Source: DASUFZ01 sp035541475
GTDB lineage: Bacteria > Myxococcota_A > UBA9160 > SMWR01
Direction of reading: 5' to 3'
Assembly: GCA_035541475.1 (NCBI GenBank)
Contig: DATKND010000083.1
Span: 1 to 43,701, forward strand
Length of the DNA: 43,701 nucleotides
In this document: positions 9,164-17,936 of the stretch, piece after piece
How positions within the stretch are numbered: the stretch's first letter is position 1
Layout of the letters: every line of letters begins with the position of its first letter
The notes under the pieces: generated by a model
Told to the model about the DNA's origin: nothing
Database searches by the model: none
Seen by the model: the letters and a program-made list of their open reading frames with translations, nothing else
Position numbers and translations under genes: made by a program

Positions 9164-10602
9164 GGCATGGTGCACGTCCGCGGCCTTCCGCGGCTCTCGC
9201 CCTCCGCGGTGCCGCGGCGCTGAGCCTCGCGATTCTCGTTCCAGCGCCCGGCGCTCTCGCAGCCTCGCCGATCGGGCCCGAGTTCCAGGTCGACACGTAC
9301 ACGACGAACCAACAGGTCGGAGCGCGGGTCGCGACCGACACCAACGGCAACTTCGTCGTCGTGTGGCAAAGCTACGGCAGTCCGAGCACCGATCACTCCG
9401 GCACCTCGATCCAGGCTCAGCGCTACGACGAGACTGGCGCGCCGCTCGGCGCGCAGTTCCAGGTCAACAGCTATACGACGGGCAATCAATGGTTCCCCGC
9501 TGTCGCGAGCGATTCCTCGGGCCGATTCGTCGTGGTCTGGGGGAGCCAGCGGAGCGCGGGCACCGACACCGACGGATGGTCGGTGCAAGGTCAACGCTTC
9601 GCTTCGAACGGCGCACCGCTCGGCGCGCAGTTCCAGGTCAATACCTACACGACGAGCACCCAATACGACCCGTTCGTGGCGAGCGATGCCACGGGCCGAT
9701 TCGTGGTCGTCTGGGAGGGCGATGGCAGCGCCGGCAGCGACACCTCCTACTCCTCCATCCACGGTCAGCGCTACGACTCGAGCGGCACACCCGTCGGCAG
9801 CGAATTCCAGGTCAACACCTACACGACGAGCTACCAGAGATTCCCGTCCGTCGCGAGCGACCCGGCGGGCGACTTCGTCGTGGTCTGGCAGAGCTACGGG
9901 AGCTCCGGTGACACCGACGATTTTTCCGTTCAGGGCCAGCGCTACAGCTCGAGCGGCGGCGCGCTCGGCGGTCAGTTCCAGGTGAACGGCTACACCACGG
10001 GATACCAGGGCCTCCCATCCGTCGCGAGCGACGCCCTGGGCAACTTCGTCGTGGTATGGGAGAGCTTCGGGAGCGCGGGCACCGACACTGACAGGCAATC
10101 CATCCAGGGCCAGCGGTATGCCGCGAACGGCGCGCAGATCGGCGGTCAGTTCCAGGTCAATAGCTACACCACGAGCATTCAGGCCGGCGCGTCGGTCGCG
10201 ACCGATGCGGCGGGCGACTTCGTCGTGGTCTGGGGCAGCTACGGAAGCCCGGGCTCCGACACCTCGGACTACTCGGTGCAGGGACAGATCTACCTGGCGG
10301 ACGGAGCGCCGATCGGCGGTCAGTTCCAGGTGAATACGTACACGACGAGCGTGCAGGGGGGTCCGTTCGTCGCAATGAAGCCGGACGGCCGGAGCTTCGT
10401 GGCGGTCTGGGAAGGTGACGGGAGCTCGGGCACCGATACCTCGCTGCGCTCCGTCCATGGCCAGCGTTACCTGCCCGAGCCGTCCTCTGCTCTGGGGATC
10501 GCCGCGGTGCTCCCGAGCCTCTTCGCGCTCGCTCGGCGGCGTGGCTCGAGGCGCACGGGTTCGCCTGCTTCTCCAGATCTCGACACTCCGGAGCGTGGGT
10601 AG
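9160..10602 (+). CDS. Secreted seven-repeat (probable beta-propeller) protein with PEP-CTERM sorting signal
   Basis: I chose GTG 9160 because it overlaps the previous stop and gives a good signal peptide (core ALRGAAALSLAILVPAPGA, cleavage near ALA-AS), making 480 residues. Seven tandem repeats of 58 residues (one of 57) follow, each with the pattern FQVNxYTT, a 10-residue gap, then FVVVWxSxGSxGxDT and SVxGQRY. They begin at bases 9280, 9454, 9628, 9802, 9973, 10147 and 10321. Seven beta-rich repeats suggest a seven-bladed propeller, which is inference. The C-terminus has LPEPSS, a hydrophobic segment and an Arg cluster, a PEP-CTERM signal for export and processing by exosortase. No exosortase gene is in the window. 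Confidence 0.85.
   Translation: MRHGARPRPSAALALRGAAALSLAILVPAPGALAASPIGPEFQVDTYTTNQQVGARVATDTNGNFVVVWQSYGSPSTDHSGTSIQAQRYDETGAPLGAQFQVNSYTTGNQWFPAVASDSSGRFVVVWGSQRSAGTDTDGWSVQGQRFASNGAPLGAQFQVNTYTTSTQYDPFVASDATGRFVVVWEGDGSAGSDTSYSSIHGQRYDSSGTPVGSEFQVNTYTTSYQRFPSVASDPAGDFVVVWQSYGSSGDTDDFSVQGQRYSSSGGALGGQFQVNGYTTGYQGLPSVASDALGNFVVVWESFGSAGTDTDRQSIQGQRYAANGAQIGGQFQVNSYTTSIQAGASVATDAAGDFVVVWGSYGSPGSDTSDYSVQGQIYLADGAPIGGQFQVNTYTTSVQGGPFVAMKPDGRSFVAVWEGDGSSGTDTSLRSVHGQRYLPEPSSALGIAAVLPSLFALARRRGSRRTGSPASPDLDTPERG
9280..10490 (+). repeat. Seven in-frame tandem repeats of 174 bp (one of 171 bp)
   Basis: Each unit begins with a variant of (C/G)AGTTCCAGGT or GAATTCCAGGT coding for (Q/E)FQV. The spacings are 174, 174, 174, 171, 174 and 174 bases. 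Units differ at many silent and some coding positions, so the array is not a very recent expansion. Confidence 0.88.
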
Positions 10603-10685
10603 CCAGACGGGCGGCCGAGGCCGCCGACCCTCGGACCTCCGCTCGACGGCCCGAGCTGCCGATGTGATGTCGAAAGGCTGCCGGC

Positions 10686-11453
10686 GTGACCCTTTCGTCC
10701 GACGACGATCCCTTCCTGCTCGAGATGGAGCGCCGGGTGCGCGCGGTCGCCGGCCACGCGATGCGCCGCGAACGGCTGCTGGGCCTGCTCGAGAGGCTCG
10801 AGCCCGATCGCAGCTACGCAGTGCTCGAGGCTCTGCTGGAGCGCCCGGGCGCGCCGCGTCCCCACTTCCACGACTTGCGTCTCGTCCTCCAGGACGTGCT
10901 GCGCGCGGGCGGTGCCACTCGACCCTTGCCCGCCGAGCTCTGCGAAGCGTGGCGGGAGCGCGCGAGCGCCGCGGGCGACGCGTTCCTCGAGCGCTTGCTC
11001 GGGGCGAGCGGGGCCGCCGAGGTGATGGGGGATCCGGCGTCGGCGCTGCCGCGTGACGTGGCCGAGTTGCCTCTTGGAGTCCGCCGATCGCTCGCGCGCG
11101 GGATGGAGCTGCGCGTCCTCGAGAAGCTGCTGCTCGACCCCGACCCGATCGTGCTCGACCACCTGCTGCGCAACCCTCGCCTCACCGAGGAGCACGCGGT
11201 GCGCATCGCCGCGCGACGACCGATCTCGGAGCCCGCGCTGCGCGCGGTCGCGGACAGCGCGCGCTTCGGCGTGCGCCCACGTGTACGCGTCGCGATTGCG
11301 CGCAACCCCTACTGCCCGACCGACCTCGCATTGCGCCTCCTCGGCACGCTCCCGCTTCCCGTGCTCCGGGAGATGCGCGCAGATGGCGCGCTCGACGCGC
11401 GCGTGCTCGCGCAGGTCCGCGACGAGATCGCGCGTCGGGAGAGATCGGAGTAG
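10686..11453 (+). CDS. Uncharacterised helical protein
   Basis: A 255-residue protein with GTG start at 10686 and a purine-rich GAAAGG about 12 bases upstream. It is strongly helical, with HEAT-like repeating units in the second half: LLLDPDPIVLDHLLRNPRLT, then AVRIAARRPI and RVRVAIARNPYCPTDLALRL. The pattern of Arg-Asn-Pro turns between helices resembles bacterial HEAT/DUF2336-like proteins. No signal peptide, membrane segment or catalytic motif is visible. It is separated from the propeller gene by 83 bases. A role in protein-protein scaffolding is only an inference from the fold. Confidence 0.75.
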   Translation: MTLSSDDDPFLLEMERRVRAVAGHAMRRERLLGLLERLEPDRSYAVLEALLERPGAPRPHFHDLRLVLQDVLRAGGATRPLPAELCEAWRERASAAGDAFLERLLGASGAAEVMGDPASALPRDVAELPLGVRRSLARGMELRVLEKLLLDPDPIVLDHLLRNPRLTEEHAVRIAARRPISEPALRAVADSARFGVRPRVRVAIARNPYCPTDLALRLLGTLPLPVLREMRADGALDARVLAQVRDEIARRERSE

Positions 11454-11501
11454 CAGACGCGGGCCTCCGGACTCTCGCGCGCAACGCCAGACGGCGTCTC
11501 G

Positions 11502-11759
11502 CTACTTCTTCTTGACTTCGATATCGGTTGCGGTCATGCGGTAGTGGATGGTGACCTTGTCACCTGGCTTCACAGCCGGGCCCTTGGTCGCGGCGTCCTT
11601 TTCGATCGTCCAATTGTCCTTGCCTTTGGTGACGACGATTGCTTGGTCAGTCACAGAGACCACCGGACCTGTCACCTGGTAGGTCTTCATGTCGGCGGCC
11701 CCAGCAGCGCTCGCGAACAGCAGGGTTCCCGCGAAAAGCAGGATCGCTCGCTTCACCAT
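11502..11759 (-). CDS. Small secreted beta-rich protein
   Basis: An 85-residue protein with a clear signal peptide (VKRAILLFAGTLLFASAAGA, cleavage before ADMKTYQ). The mature part of about 63 residues has alternating beta strands (QVTGPVVSVTDQAIVVTKGK, then GDKVTIHYRM) and a Lys-rich end. It resembles small OB-like or DUF5666-type periplasmic domains, but no exact family is claimed. A GGGGAG ribosome site lies just before the ATG. It converges with the preceding helical protein, 48 bases apart, and appears monocistronic. Probably periplasmic; function unknown. Confidence 0.78.
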   Translation of the reverse strand: MVKRAILLFAGTLLFASAAGAADMKTYQVTGPVVSVTDQAIVVTKGKDNWTIEKDAATKGPAVKPGDKVTIHYRMTATDIEVKKK

Positions 11760-11959
11760 CGTTGTGCTCCCCGTTTGCGCGAAATGCGCACGTCGAGCGG
11801 ATCCTACACCTCCGGGTCGCGGTGTGACCTATCCGTCCAAACTGTCCACGCCCGTCCCCGAGGCAGGCAGGAGCGTCGACAGCGGCGGGCCCTGTCGAAC
11901 GTCTGCGGACGATCGCTCGAAAGGCCGCCGCCAGGCGGAGATGAGCCACCGTCCGGTTG

Positions 11960-11987
11960 AATTCCGTCAGGAAAATTCCGTCAGGAA
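11960..11987. repeat. Exact 14-bp tandem duplication
   Basis: The 14-mer AATTCCGTCAGGAA occurs twice head to tail (11960-11973 and 11974-11987). It lies in the 239-base gap between the small secreted protein and the stop of the pentein enzyme at 11999. Nothing else recognisable is in this gap. Confidence 0.8.
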
Positions 11988-11998
11988 GACGGGAGTGC

Positions 11999-12952
11999 CT
12001 ACGAGGTGTTGGGTTCGGGCCCGGGCTCCTCGATCACCGGCCCGAGATCTCCGATCATGCACTTCACCGAGCCGCCGCCCTTCTTCAAGAACTCCGACAC
12101 GTCGACGAGTCGTGGCGTCACGCCGCGCTCGCGCACCTGCGCGAGCAGCCGCTCCGTGACGCCGGCCGGAAGCACCAGGTGCGACTCGGAGCCCTGTCCC
12201 GACGGCGTGTAGGTGAAGGCGTTCGCGGCGTAGCGCTGCGCGTCCTCCTCGCCGAGCTCGATCAGCGCGGAGCCGAAGGCCGCGACGAGGCGCGGCCAGT
12301 CGGCCGGCGCGATCGCCGCGCGGTAGGCGAGCAGGTGCTCGCGGCGCGGGCCGAAGGCGCAGAGCGCCGTGTCGCCGTGGTAGTGCGCCTCCCGCGCGAG
12401 CTCGACCCGCAGCACGGGCACCGGCGCGACGCGCGGCGCGAGCAGCGCCTCGGCGCGCGCGTCGGTGCGGAAGCCGTAGACGCGCCGCCAGGGCGGCCAG
12501 GCGAGCGCCGGCACGAAGCGCTGCCGCTCGAGACGCCCGTGGGTGAATAGATAGCGGCCGCCGGCCGGGAAGAAATCGGCCTCGCCCTCGAAGCGCAGCG
12601 AGGGCTCGAACGCCTCGGTCGCGATGCCGGCGTCGGTGAGCACGCGCGCGTAGTGCGGGCGCTCGCCGGCGCGCGTCGGCAGCAGGTTCGCGAGCAGGAA
12701 GCGGCGCCACGAGACGGGCAGCGGACGGTCGACGTCGAGCATCACGCCGGCATTCGCCGGGTAGACGGTGCCCGGCCACGCCGCGATCGGCGGCACCACG
12801 AGCACGCGGAGCCCGAGATCCTCGAGCAGCGCTTTCAGCTCGCGCCACTGCGCGATCGCGCGGACGCGGTCGACGTGGCGGCGCGTGCCCCAGCGCGTGC
12901 GCGTGTGCGGGTTCGCGCCGCCCTTCACGCTGAAGTGCGTCGGATCGCCCAT
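11999..12952 (-). CDS. COG1834 pentein hydrolase (dimethylargininase/arginine-deiminase-like) in the astB position
   Basis: A 317-residue protein from ATG 12952, with typical amidinotransferase-superfamily (pentein) landmarks. These are TVYPANAGVMLD near residues 60-71, FEGEADFF (acidic substrate-binding region), HGDTALCAFG with the catalytic His, and GGGSVKCMIGDL near the C-terminus with the nucleophilic Cys. Length and motifs match COG1834 (N,N-dimethylarginine dimethylaminohydrolase-like), not the roughly 445-residue AstB. It is the last gene of an astC-A-D cluster, exactly where astB lies in Escherichia coli, 86 bases after astD. It may hydrolyse N2-succinylarginine, or attack arginine itself; the sequence alone does not decide. 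Confidence 0.85.
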   Translation of the reverse strand: MGDPTHFSVKGGANPHTRTRWGTRRHVDRVRAIAQWRELKALLEDLGLRVLVVPPIAAWPGTVYPANAGVMLDVDRPLPVSWRRFLLANLLPTRAGERPHYARVLTDAGIATEAFEPSLRFEGEADFFPAGGRYLFTHGRLERQRFVPALAWPPWRRVYGFRTDARAEALLAPRVAPVPVLRVELAREAHYHGDTALCAFGPRREHLLAYRAAIAPADWPRLVAAFGSALIELGEEDAQRYAANAFTYTPSGQGSESHLVLPAGVTERLLAQVRERGVTPRLVDVSEFLKKGGGSVKCMIGDLGPVIEEPGPEPNTS

Positions 12953-13038
12953 CAGGATCCATCTCGACGCACTTCGCTCGCCTGCGGCGCGCTGCGCGCG
13001 CGGCCTCGCGGTCGCGCTTGCCCTCGCTTCTTCCGCGC

Positions 13039-14460
13039 TCAAGGCCGCGCTATTCCGGGCGGCAGCGACTTCGGGTCGAAGCCGCCCTCGTTCTCCATGT
13101 GCGCCTGCGAAACGACGCAGTAGAGCGTCGAGGTGACGCCGGCCGGGCGATCGTTCCCGCTCTTGCCGCTGCCCCCGAACGGCAGCCGGCCGCTCGCGCC
13201 GACCGTGCCGCGATTCCAGTTGAGGACGCCCGCGCGGACGCGCCCGACGCAGTGCTCGTAGCGCGCGCGATCGCGCGTGAAGACGGAGGCCGCGAGTCCG
13301 TAGTCGGAGTCGTTCGCGCCGGCGATGGCTTCGTCGAGGTCGGCGACCGGATAGAGCGCCGCCTCGGGACCGAAGCTCTCCTCGCGCTGATAGGGATGGG
13401 ACTGGCGGATCGAGTCGAAGCGAACGAGACCCGGGCCCGTGTAGGGCGGAGGGAGGCACGGGTCGACGAGCAGGAAGCGCTCGCCGCCGGCGTCGCGCGC
13501 CCGCGCTCGCATGGCCTCGAAGCGCGCGTGCGCGTCCTTCGAGACGAGCGGCCCCATGAAGACGCCGGGCTCGAGCGGCGGCCCGATGCGGACGCTCGCG
13601 AGCACACGGGCGAGCCGTTCGGCGAATGGCTCGAAGACCGCGCGCTCGACGAACAGGCGGCGCGCGCACGAGCAGCGCTGTCCAGTCGTGACCGCGACGG
13701 AGAGCGCTGTCTCCGCGACGGCGAGCTCGACCTCCGCGTCCGCACACACGAGGATCGGATTGCTGCCGCCTTCTTCGAGCGCGAGGAGCTTCCAGGGCTG
13801 ATCGAAGGTCGCCTCGCGCAGCGCGCGCCCGGTCGCGTACGAGCCGGTGAAGAGGATGCCGTCGAGACCCGGGTGGCGCGCGAGCGCGCTCCCGGTCTCG
13901 CGACCGCCCTGCACGAGCTCGAGCGCGCCGCCGGGGAGGCCCGCCTCGCGCCAGAGCGACGCCAGCCACGCGCCGACCGCGGGCGCGAGCTCGCTCGGCT
14001 TGAACACGACGGTGTTGCCGGTCGCGAGCGCCGGCGCGATGTGGCCGAGCGGAAGGTGCGACGGGAAGTTGAAGGGACCGTAGACGGCCAGCACGCCGCG
14101 CGGATGCGTCGTCGCGCGCAGACCCGCGGCGGGCCGCTGCTCCGCGACGAGACGCATGCCCTCGTCGAGCGTGATCTCGATCTTCGGCGCGAGGAGCTGC
14201 GCCTCGGCGCGCGCGTCCCAGAGCGCCTTGCCGACCTCGCGTGCGATCAATCGCGCGAGCTCGTCGACGCGCGCGCGCCCGAGCTCCGCGAAGCGGCGCA
14301 GCACCTTCGAACGCGCCTCGATGCCCGCGTCGCGCCACGCGGGCTGCGCGGCCCGCGCCCTCGCAACCGCCGCGTCGATCTCCGACTCGCCCGCCACCGC
14401 GAAGCGCCCGATCCGATCGTCCGGATCCGCCGGGCTCCGGCTCTCGAGCGCCTCGGTCAC
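13039..14460 (-). CDS. astD: N-succinylglutamate 5-semialdehyde dehydrogenase
   Basis: A 473-residue aldehyde dehydrogenase, starting at GTG 14460 inside a GTGA overlap with the astA stop. Family motifs are present: VYGPFNFPSHLPLGHIAPAL, VVFKPSELAP, FTGSYATGRAL (NAD-binding region), LEEGGSNP with the general-base Glu, and TTGQRCSCARRL with the catalytic Cys near residue 260. VYGPFNFP and GQRCSCARRL are typical of AstD. It oxidises succinylglutamate semialdehyde to succinylglutamate with NAD+ in the arginine succinyltransferase pathway. astE, which would remove the succinyl group, is not in the window. Confidence 0.93.
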   Translation of the reverse strand: MTEALESRSPADPDDRIGRFAVAGESEIDAAVARARAAQPAWRDAGIEARSKVLRRFAELGRARVDELARLIAREVGKALWDARAEAQLLAPKIEITLDEGMRLVAEQRPAAGLRATTHPRGVLAVYGPFNFPSHLPLGHIAPALATGNTVVFKPSELAPAVGAWLASLWREAGLPGGALELVQGGRETGSALARHPGLDGILFTGSYATGRALREATFDQPWKLLALEEGGSNPILVCADAEVELAVAETALSVAVTTGQRCSCARRLFVERAVFEPFAERLARVLASVRIGPPLEPGVFMGPLVSKDAHARFEAMRARARDAGGERFLLVDPCLPPPYTGPGLVRFDSIRQSHPYQREESFGPEAALYPVADLDEAIAGANDSDYGLAASVFTRDRARYEHCVGRVRAGVLNWNRGTVGASGRLPFGGSGKSGNDRPAGVTSTLYCVVSQAHMENEGGFDPKSLPPGIARP

Positions 14461-15482
14461 GGCAGAGGCGTGACGCTGACGCGATCGCCCGCCGAGACGC
14501 CGAGCGCGTCGCGCGCCTGCTTCGAGACGAAGGGCGCGCCTTCCTCGTCGATCGGGACGACGGTCGCGCGGAAGCCGAGGCGCCCCTCGGCGGCGAGCAG
14601 CGCCAGCCGCGCCGCCGGCGGCGCGTCCACGTCGCGCACGGCGCCCGGCAGCACGAGCGAGCGGCGATCGCGCACGCAGGTGATCGCGTCGCGCGCGGCG
14701 CCGACATAAGGCCCGCCGTCGAAGGGATCGACCTGGTGCAGGTCGCGGAAGCCGATCTTCTCCAGGATGCGGAGCGCCGCGACCGCCGTCTCGTTCGTCT
14801 TGCCGATCACCGCCTGCACCCGCTCCGGGAACAGCGTCGCGTAGACCGGATCGCGCGGGAACAGGTCGGCGATGAACTGCTTCGTGCGCGCGGACAGACG
14901 GTCGGCATCTCGATAGGGAAGCCCCGTGAACTTCGCGCCGAAGGCCTCCCACAGGAGGTTCGCGCCCGTCTCGGTGAAGGGCGAGAGCATCTCGGCGATC
15001 ACCTCGCGCTCGAAGCGATGCGGGTGCAGCGACATGTAGGCGAAGCGGACCGTAGAGAGCGCCTTGCCGCACATCTCCTTGTGTCGCCGGTAGGCGGGCT
15101 CGAGCACGAGGCCGCCGATCTCGGTCGGACCGTCCTCCGTCGAGTGGAGCTGGAGCTTCTTGTGCACGAAGCGCTTGTTGAGCTCCGCGCTGCGGCGCTC
15201 CTCGGTGGTGACGGCCAGCCAGAAGTAGGGCGCGCCGGGCCGGCCGTTCTTCGCGACGATCGCCGACGTGCCGACGCAGCGGCGCGCGTCGCTGTCCTCG
15301 AGCACGAACACGTAGACGCCTTCGCGCCAGTCGCGCAGGTCGCCCGCGAAGGAGATCTTAGAGTTGCGGATGCGCGCTTCGAGGAAGTCGCGGTCGGCGG
15401 GGAGGTTGAGCGAGTCGAGTCTCGTGGCGAGCGCGAGCAGCCCATCGAGATCGCCCGTGTCGACCGGCCGTAGGATCAGCAC
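14457..15482 (-). CDS. astA: Arginine N-succinyltransferase
   Basis: A 341-residue protein matching AstA along its length. It starts MLILRPVDTGDLDGLLALA and has ELNKRFVHKKLQLHSTEDGP and EIGGLVLEPAYRRHKEMCGK. The family motif ERVQAVIGKTNETAVAALRI is followed by EKIGFRDLHQVDPFDGGP. AstA transfers succinyl from succinyl-CoA to the alpha-amino group of arginine, the first step of the AST pathway. It overlaps the upstream aminotransferase by 7 bases and the downstream astD by 4, so the three are almost certainly one transcript. Cytoplasmic. Confidence 0.96.
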   Translation of the reverse strand: MLILRPVDTGDLDGLLALATRLDSLNLPADRDFLEARIRNSKISFAGDLRDWREGVYVFVLEDSDARRCVGTSAIVAKNGRPGAPYFWLAVTTEERRSAELNKRFVHKKLQLHSTEDGPTEIGGLVLEPAYRRHKEMCGKALSTVRFAYMSLHPHRFEREVIAEMLSPFTETGANLLWEAFGAKFTGLPYRDADRLSARTKQFIADLFPRDPVYATLFPERVQAVIGKTNETAVAALRILEKIGFRDLHQVDPFDGGPYVGAARDAITCVRDRRSLVLPGAVRDVDAPPAARLALLAAEGRLGFRATVVPIDEEGAPFVSKQARDALGVSAGDRVSVTPLP

Positions 15483-16882
15483 GGCAGATCGCGCTCCTCG
15501 GCCACGCGCCGGATCGCCTTCTCCAGGGTCGTGAAGCCGGCCTCGAGCTCCTCGTCCGTGGTGTTGAACGGCAGCAGCAGGCGGATCTTCATCGGATCCG
15601 AGCCGGCGCTATGTGCGAGCAGTCCCTGTTCGAACGCGGTGCGCAGCACGGCCTCCACCAGCGAGGCCGAGCCGTCGAAGGGCACGAAGGCCTGCATCGC
15701 GCCGAGGCCCGAGCGCGGCCCGACGGCGCGCGGCAGCCGCTTGCGCAGCGCCTCGTAGCGGCGCTCCGCTCGCTTGCCGAGCACGGCGATGCGTCCCTCG
15801 GGCCCGAGGTAACCCTCGCGCTCGAGCCGCTCGATGATGCGCGCGCCGACCGCCATGCCGACGGTGGAGCCGGCGAAGGTGCCGGCGACGAGGCCGGGCT
15901 TCGGGTTGTAGGCGCGCGTGAAGAGCGCGGCGCTGCCTTGCAGCGTCTTCCCGACGGTGACGACGTCGACGTACTCGTCGAGGCCGAAGCTGCGGAAGGC
16001 GAAGAGCTCGCCGGTGCGCGCGAAGGTCTGCACCTCGTCGACCCAGACCGCGATGCCCGCGGCCTTGCAGCGGCTCATGAGCGCGACGAAGAACTCGCGC
16101 GGCGCGGTGTGGAAGCCGCCCTCGCCCTGCACCAGCTCGAATAGCATCGCCGCGACGCGGCCCGGATAGCGCTTCAGGTGGGCGTCGAGCGCAGCGACGC
16201 TACGCGCGATGCTGTCGGGATCGTCGGGCCGGTAGAACGGCACCAGCAGCGCGGTGCCGTGGAGCGGCAGTCCCTGGCGGTAGGCCGGCTTGTCGGTCAG
16301 CTCGGCGAGCGCAACGGTGCGGCCCGCGAATCCGCGCTCGAAGACCGCGATGCGGTCCCCCGGCGCGTGCTTCTGGAAGATCAGCTTCAGCGCGTTCTCG
16401 TTGGCGATCGCGCCGGAGATCGAGAGCCACACGTGGCGCAGACGCGAGCCCGAGTGGCGGAGCAGCGCGCGCGTGAGCTGGAGGTACTCCACGCCCGGCA
16501 GCAGGTGTCCCTGGAAGACGCTGTCGCCCGCCGCCGCGACCACGGCCGTCTCCAGCAGCTCCGGATCGGAGTGGCCGAAGCCGTAGGTGCCGATGCCGCT
16601 CGCGAAGTCGAGCACGGTGGTGCCGTCGGCCAGGCGCACACGCGCGCCGCGGCCGCTTCCGACGGCGAGCGCCGGATAGAAGAGAGGTCGACCTCTCGAG
16701 CGTTCGATCTCGCGAAGCGCGCGCTCGTAAGCCGGCCGCGAGAGCTCGCGCTCGCGCAGCTCTTCCTGGACCGCGTCGACGAGGGCACGAGCGGCCTCGC
16801 GCACCCGCGGCGAGTCGAGCAAGCGTCCGAGCGGGGTCGTCTTCTTGCGCGGCATGGAAGCCGAAAGCGTATCGGCCCCCAT
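15476..16882 (-). CDS. Class III PLP aminotransferase in the astC position
   Basis: A 468-residue fold-type I aminotransferase. FASGIGTYGFGHSDPELL is the N-terminal core, VWVDEVQTF carries the Asp that pairs with the pyridine nitrogen, and VTVGKTLQGSA has the likely PLP-binding Lys. It is the first gene of the cluster and overlaps astA, so it is expected to act as succinylornithine transaminase. It is about 60 residues longer than E. coli AstC (N-terminal extension) and has unusual core sequences (SISGAIANENALKL where NSGAEANE is common). Another omega-amino-acid substrate is therefore possible. The start could be ATG 16882 or the in-frame ATG 16855; neither has a good ribosome site. Confidence 0.85.
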   Translation of the reverse strand: MGADTLSASMPRKKTTPLGRLLDSPRVREAARALVDAVQEELRERELSRPAYERALREIERSRGRPLFYPALAVGSGRGARVRLADGTTVLDFASGIGTYGFGHSDPELLETAVVAAAGDSVFQGHLLPGVEYLQLTRALLRHSGSRLRHVWLSISGAIANENALKLIFQKHAPGDRIAVFERGFAGRTVALAELTDKPAYRQGLPLHGTALLVPFYRPDDPDSIARSVAALDAHLKRYPGRVAAMLFELVQGEGGFHTAPREFFVALMSRCKAAGIAVWVDEVQTFARTGELFAFRSFGLDEYVDVVTVGKTLQGSAALFTRAYNPKPGLVAGTFAGSTVGMAVGARIIERLEREGYLGPEGRIAVLGKRAERRYEALRKRLPRAVGPRSGLGAMQAFVPFDGSASLVEAVLRTAFEQGLLAHSAGSDPMKIRLLLPFNTTDEELEAGFTTLEKAIRRVAEERDLPC

Positions 16883-17019
16883 GGGTCGGGGCTTGCGCTC
16901 AAGTCCCCGGAGGTCGCGGACGAGGCGAAGTCGAGGCGCCGCTCGATCGAGGAGTCGCGTGGGACTTTCCCCTGAGGTGCCGAGGCGCCAGCTATCTTCG
17001 GCGCGGGGGTGAATCTCGG

Positions 17020-17880
17020 ATGAGAGCGAGGGAGCAAGACGATGAGCGCACGCCGCGTCGTCGGAGATCGCTGCGCGGCGCGCGCCCTGCGGTGGAGGCG
17101 ACGGCGCCCCACCTCTCGCTCGTGCGCGCTCCGACGCGCGCCGGCCCCGAACGGCCGCTCGCCGGCGAGATCCGCGTCGCGACCTACAACGTGCATCGCT
17201 GGACCGGACTGAACGGGCGCAGCCGACCCGATCCCGCGCGCGCGGCGTTCGTGATCTCCGAGCTCGAAGCCGATCTCGTGGCGCTCCAGGAGGTGCTGCG
17301 GCCGCCGCGCGGTCCGGATCCGCTCGTCAGCCTCGCCGACGCCCTCGGGCTGCACGTCGCGTTCGCGACGACCCGCGCGCACCGCGACGGTCACATCGGC
17401 AACGCCGTGCTCTCGCGCTGGCCGATCGCCAGCGTCTCGATGCTCGACCTCACCTACAGCCGGCTCGAGAAGCGCGTCGCGGTCGCGGTGCAGCTCGCGC
17501 ACGCCCAGCACGAGCTCGACGTGGTGGCGACGCACCTCGCGCTCGCGGATCGCATCCGGCATCGCCAGGTGCGCTCGCTGCTCGACCACCCGCGCCTGCG
17601 CGAGACGCCGACCTTGCTGATGGGTGACATGAACGCGTGGCGCAACTGCCGCGCGACGCGCGCGCTCGAGCGCGAGCTCGTGCTCGGTGAGAGCTTCGAA
17701 TGGCCGGCGTCGTTCCCGGCGGCGAGCCCGGTGCTCGCTCTCGATCGGATCTACGCGCGCGGCGTCACGATCGTGTCGATCGACGCGCACGCGAGTCGTG
17801 CCGCGCGCCGCGCGTCGGATCATCTCCCCGTCGTCGCGCGCGTGCGCCTCTCCGCGCGCGGCTCCGTCGCCGCGCGCTGA
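17020..17880 (+). CDS. Endonuclease/exonuclease/phosphatase (EEP) family protein
   Basis: A 286-residue protein with the EEP fold motifs in order: RVATYNVHR, LVALQEVL with the metal-binding Glu, GNAVLSRWPI, VVATHLAL, LLMGDMNAW with catalytic Asp and Asn, LDRIYA, and SDHLPVVARV with the catalytic Asp-His. The first 50 residues are Arg-rich and probably disordered, so a later start is possible. The family includes phosphodiesterases acting on nucleic acids, phosphoinositides or sphingolipids; the substrate cannot be assigned. It is divergent from the arginine cluster (137-base gap) and followed by fur after 56 bases. Confidence 0.88.
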   Translation: MRAREQDDERTPRRRRSLRGARPAVEATAPHLSLVRAPTRAGPERPLAGEIRVATYNVHRWTGLNGRSRPDPARAAFVISELEADLVALQEVLRPPRGPDPLVSLADALGLHVAFATTRAHRDGHIGNAVLSRWPIASVSMLDLTYSRLEKRVAVAVQLAHAQHELDVVATHLALADRIRHRQVRSLLDHPRLRETPTLLMGDMNAWRNCRATRALERELVLGESFEWPASFPAASPVLALDRIYARGVTIVSIDAHASRAARRASDHLPVVARVRLSARGSVAAR

Positions 17881-17901
17881 CGCGCCTCGTCCGACGTCGG
17901 T

Positions 17902-17930
17902 TTGACCCTGCTGGAGGCGGCGGTTACCGT
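17902..17930 (+). promoter_or_regulatory. Candidate fur promoter giving a leaderless transcript
   Basis: TTGACC (17902-17907), a 17-base spacer, then TACCGT (17925-17930). The fur ATG begins 7 bases after the -10 hexamer, where transcription would start. No Shine-Dalgarno lies between. Confidence 0.5.
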
Positions 17931-17936
17931 CGGCCC

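Noticed and set aside
11999..14707. Possible astD-pentein fusion, since the pentein frame is open far upstream
   Set aside because: The frame upstream of 12952 is antigenic noise relative to astD, which has its own stop at 13039 and intact motifs.
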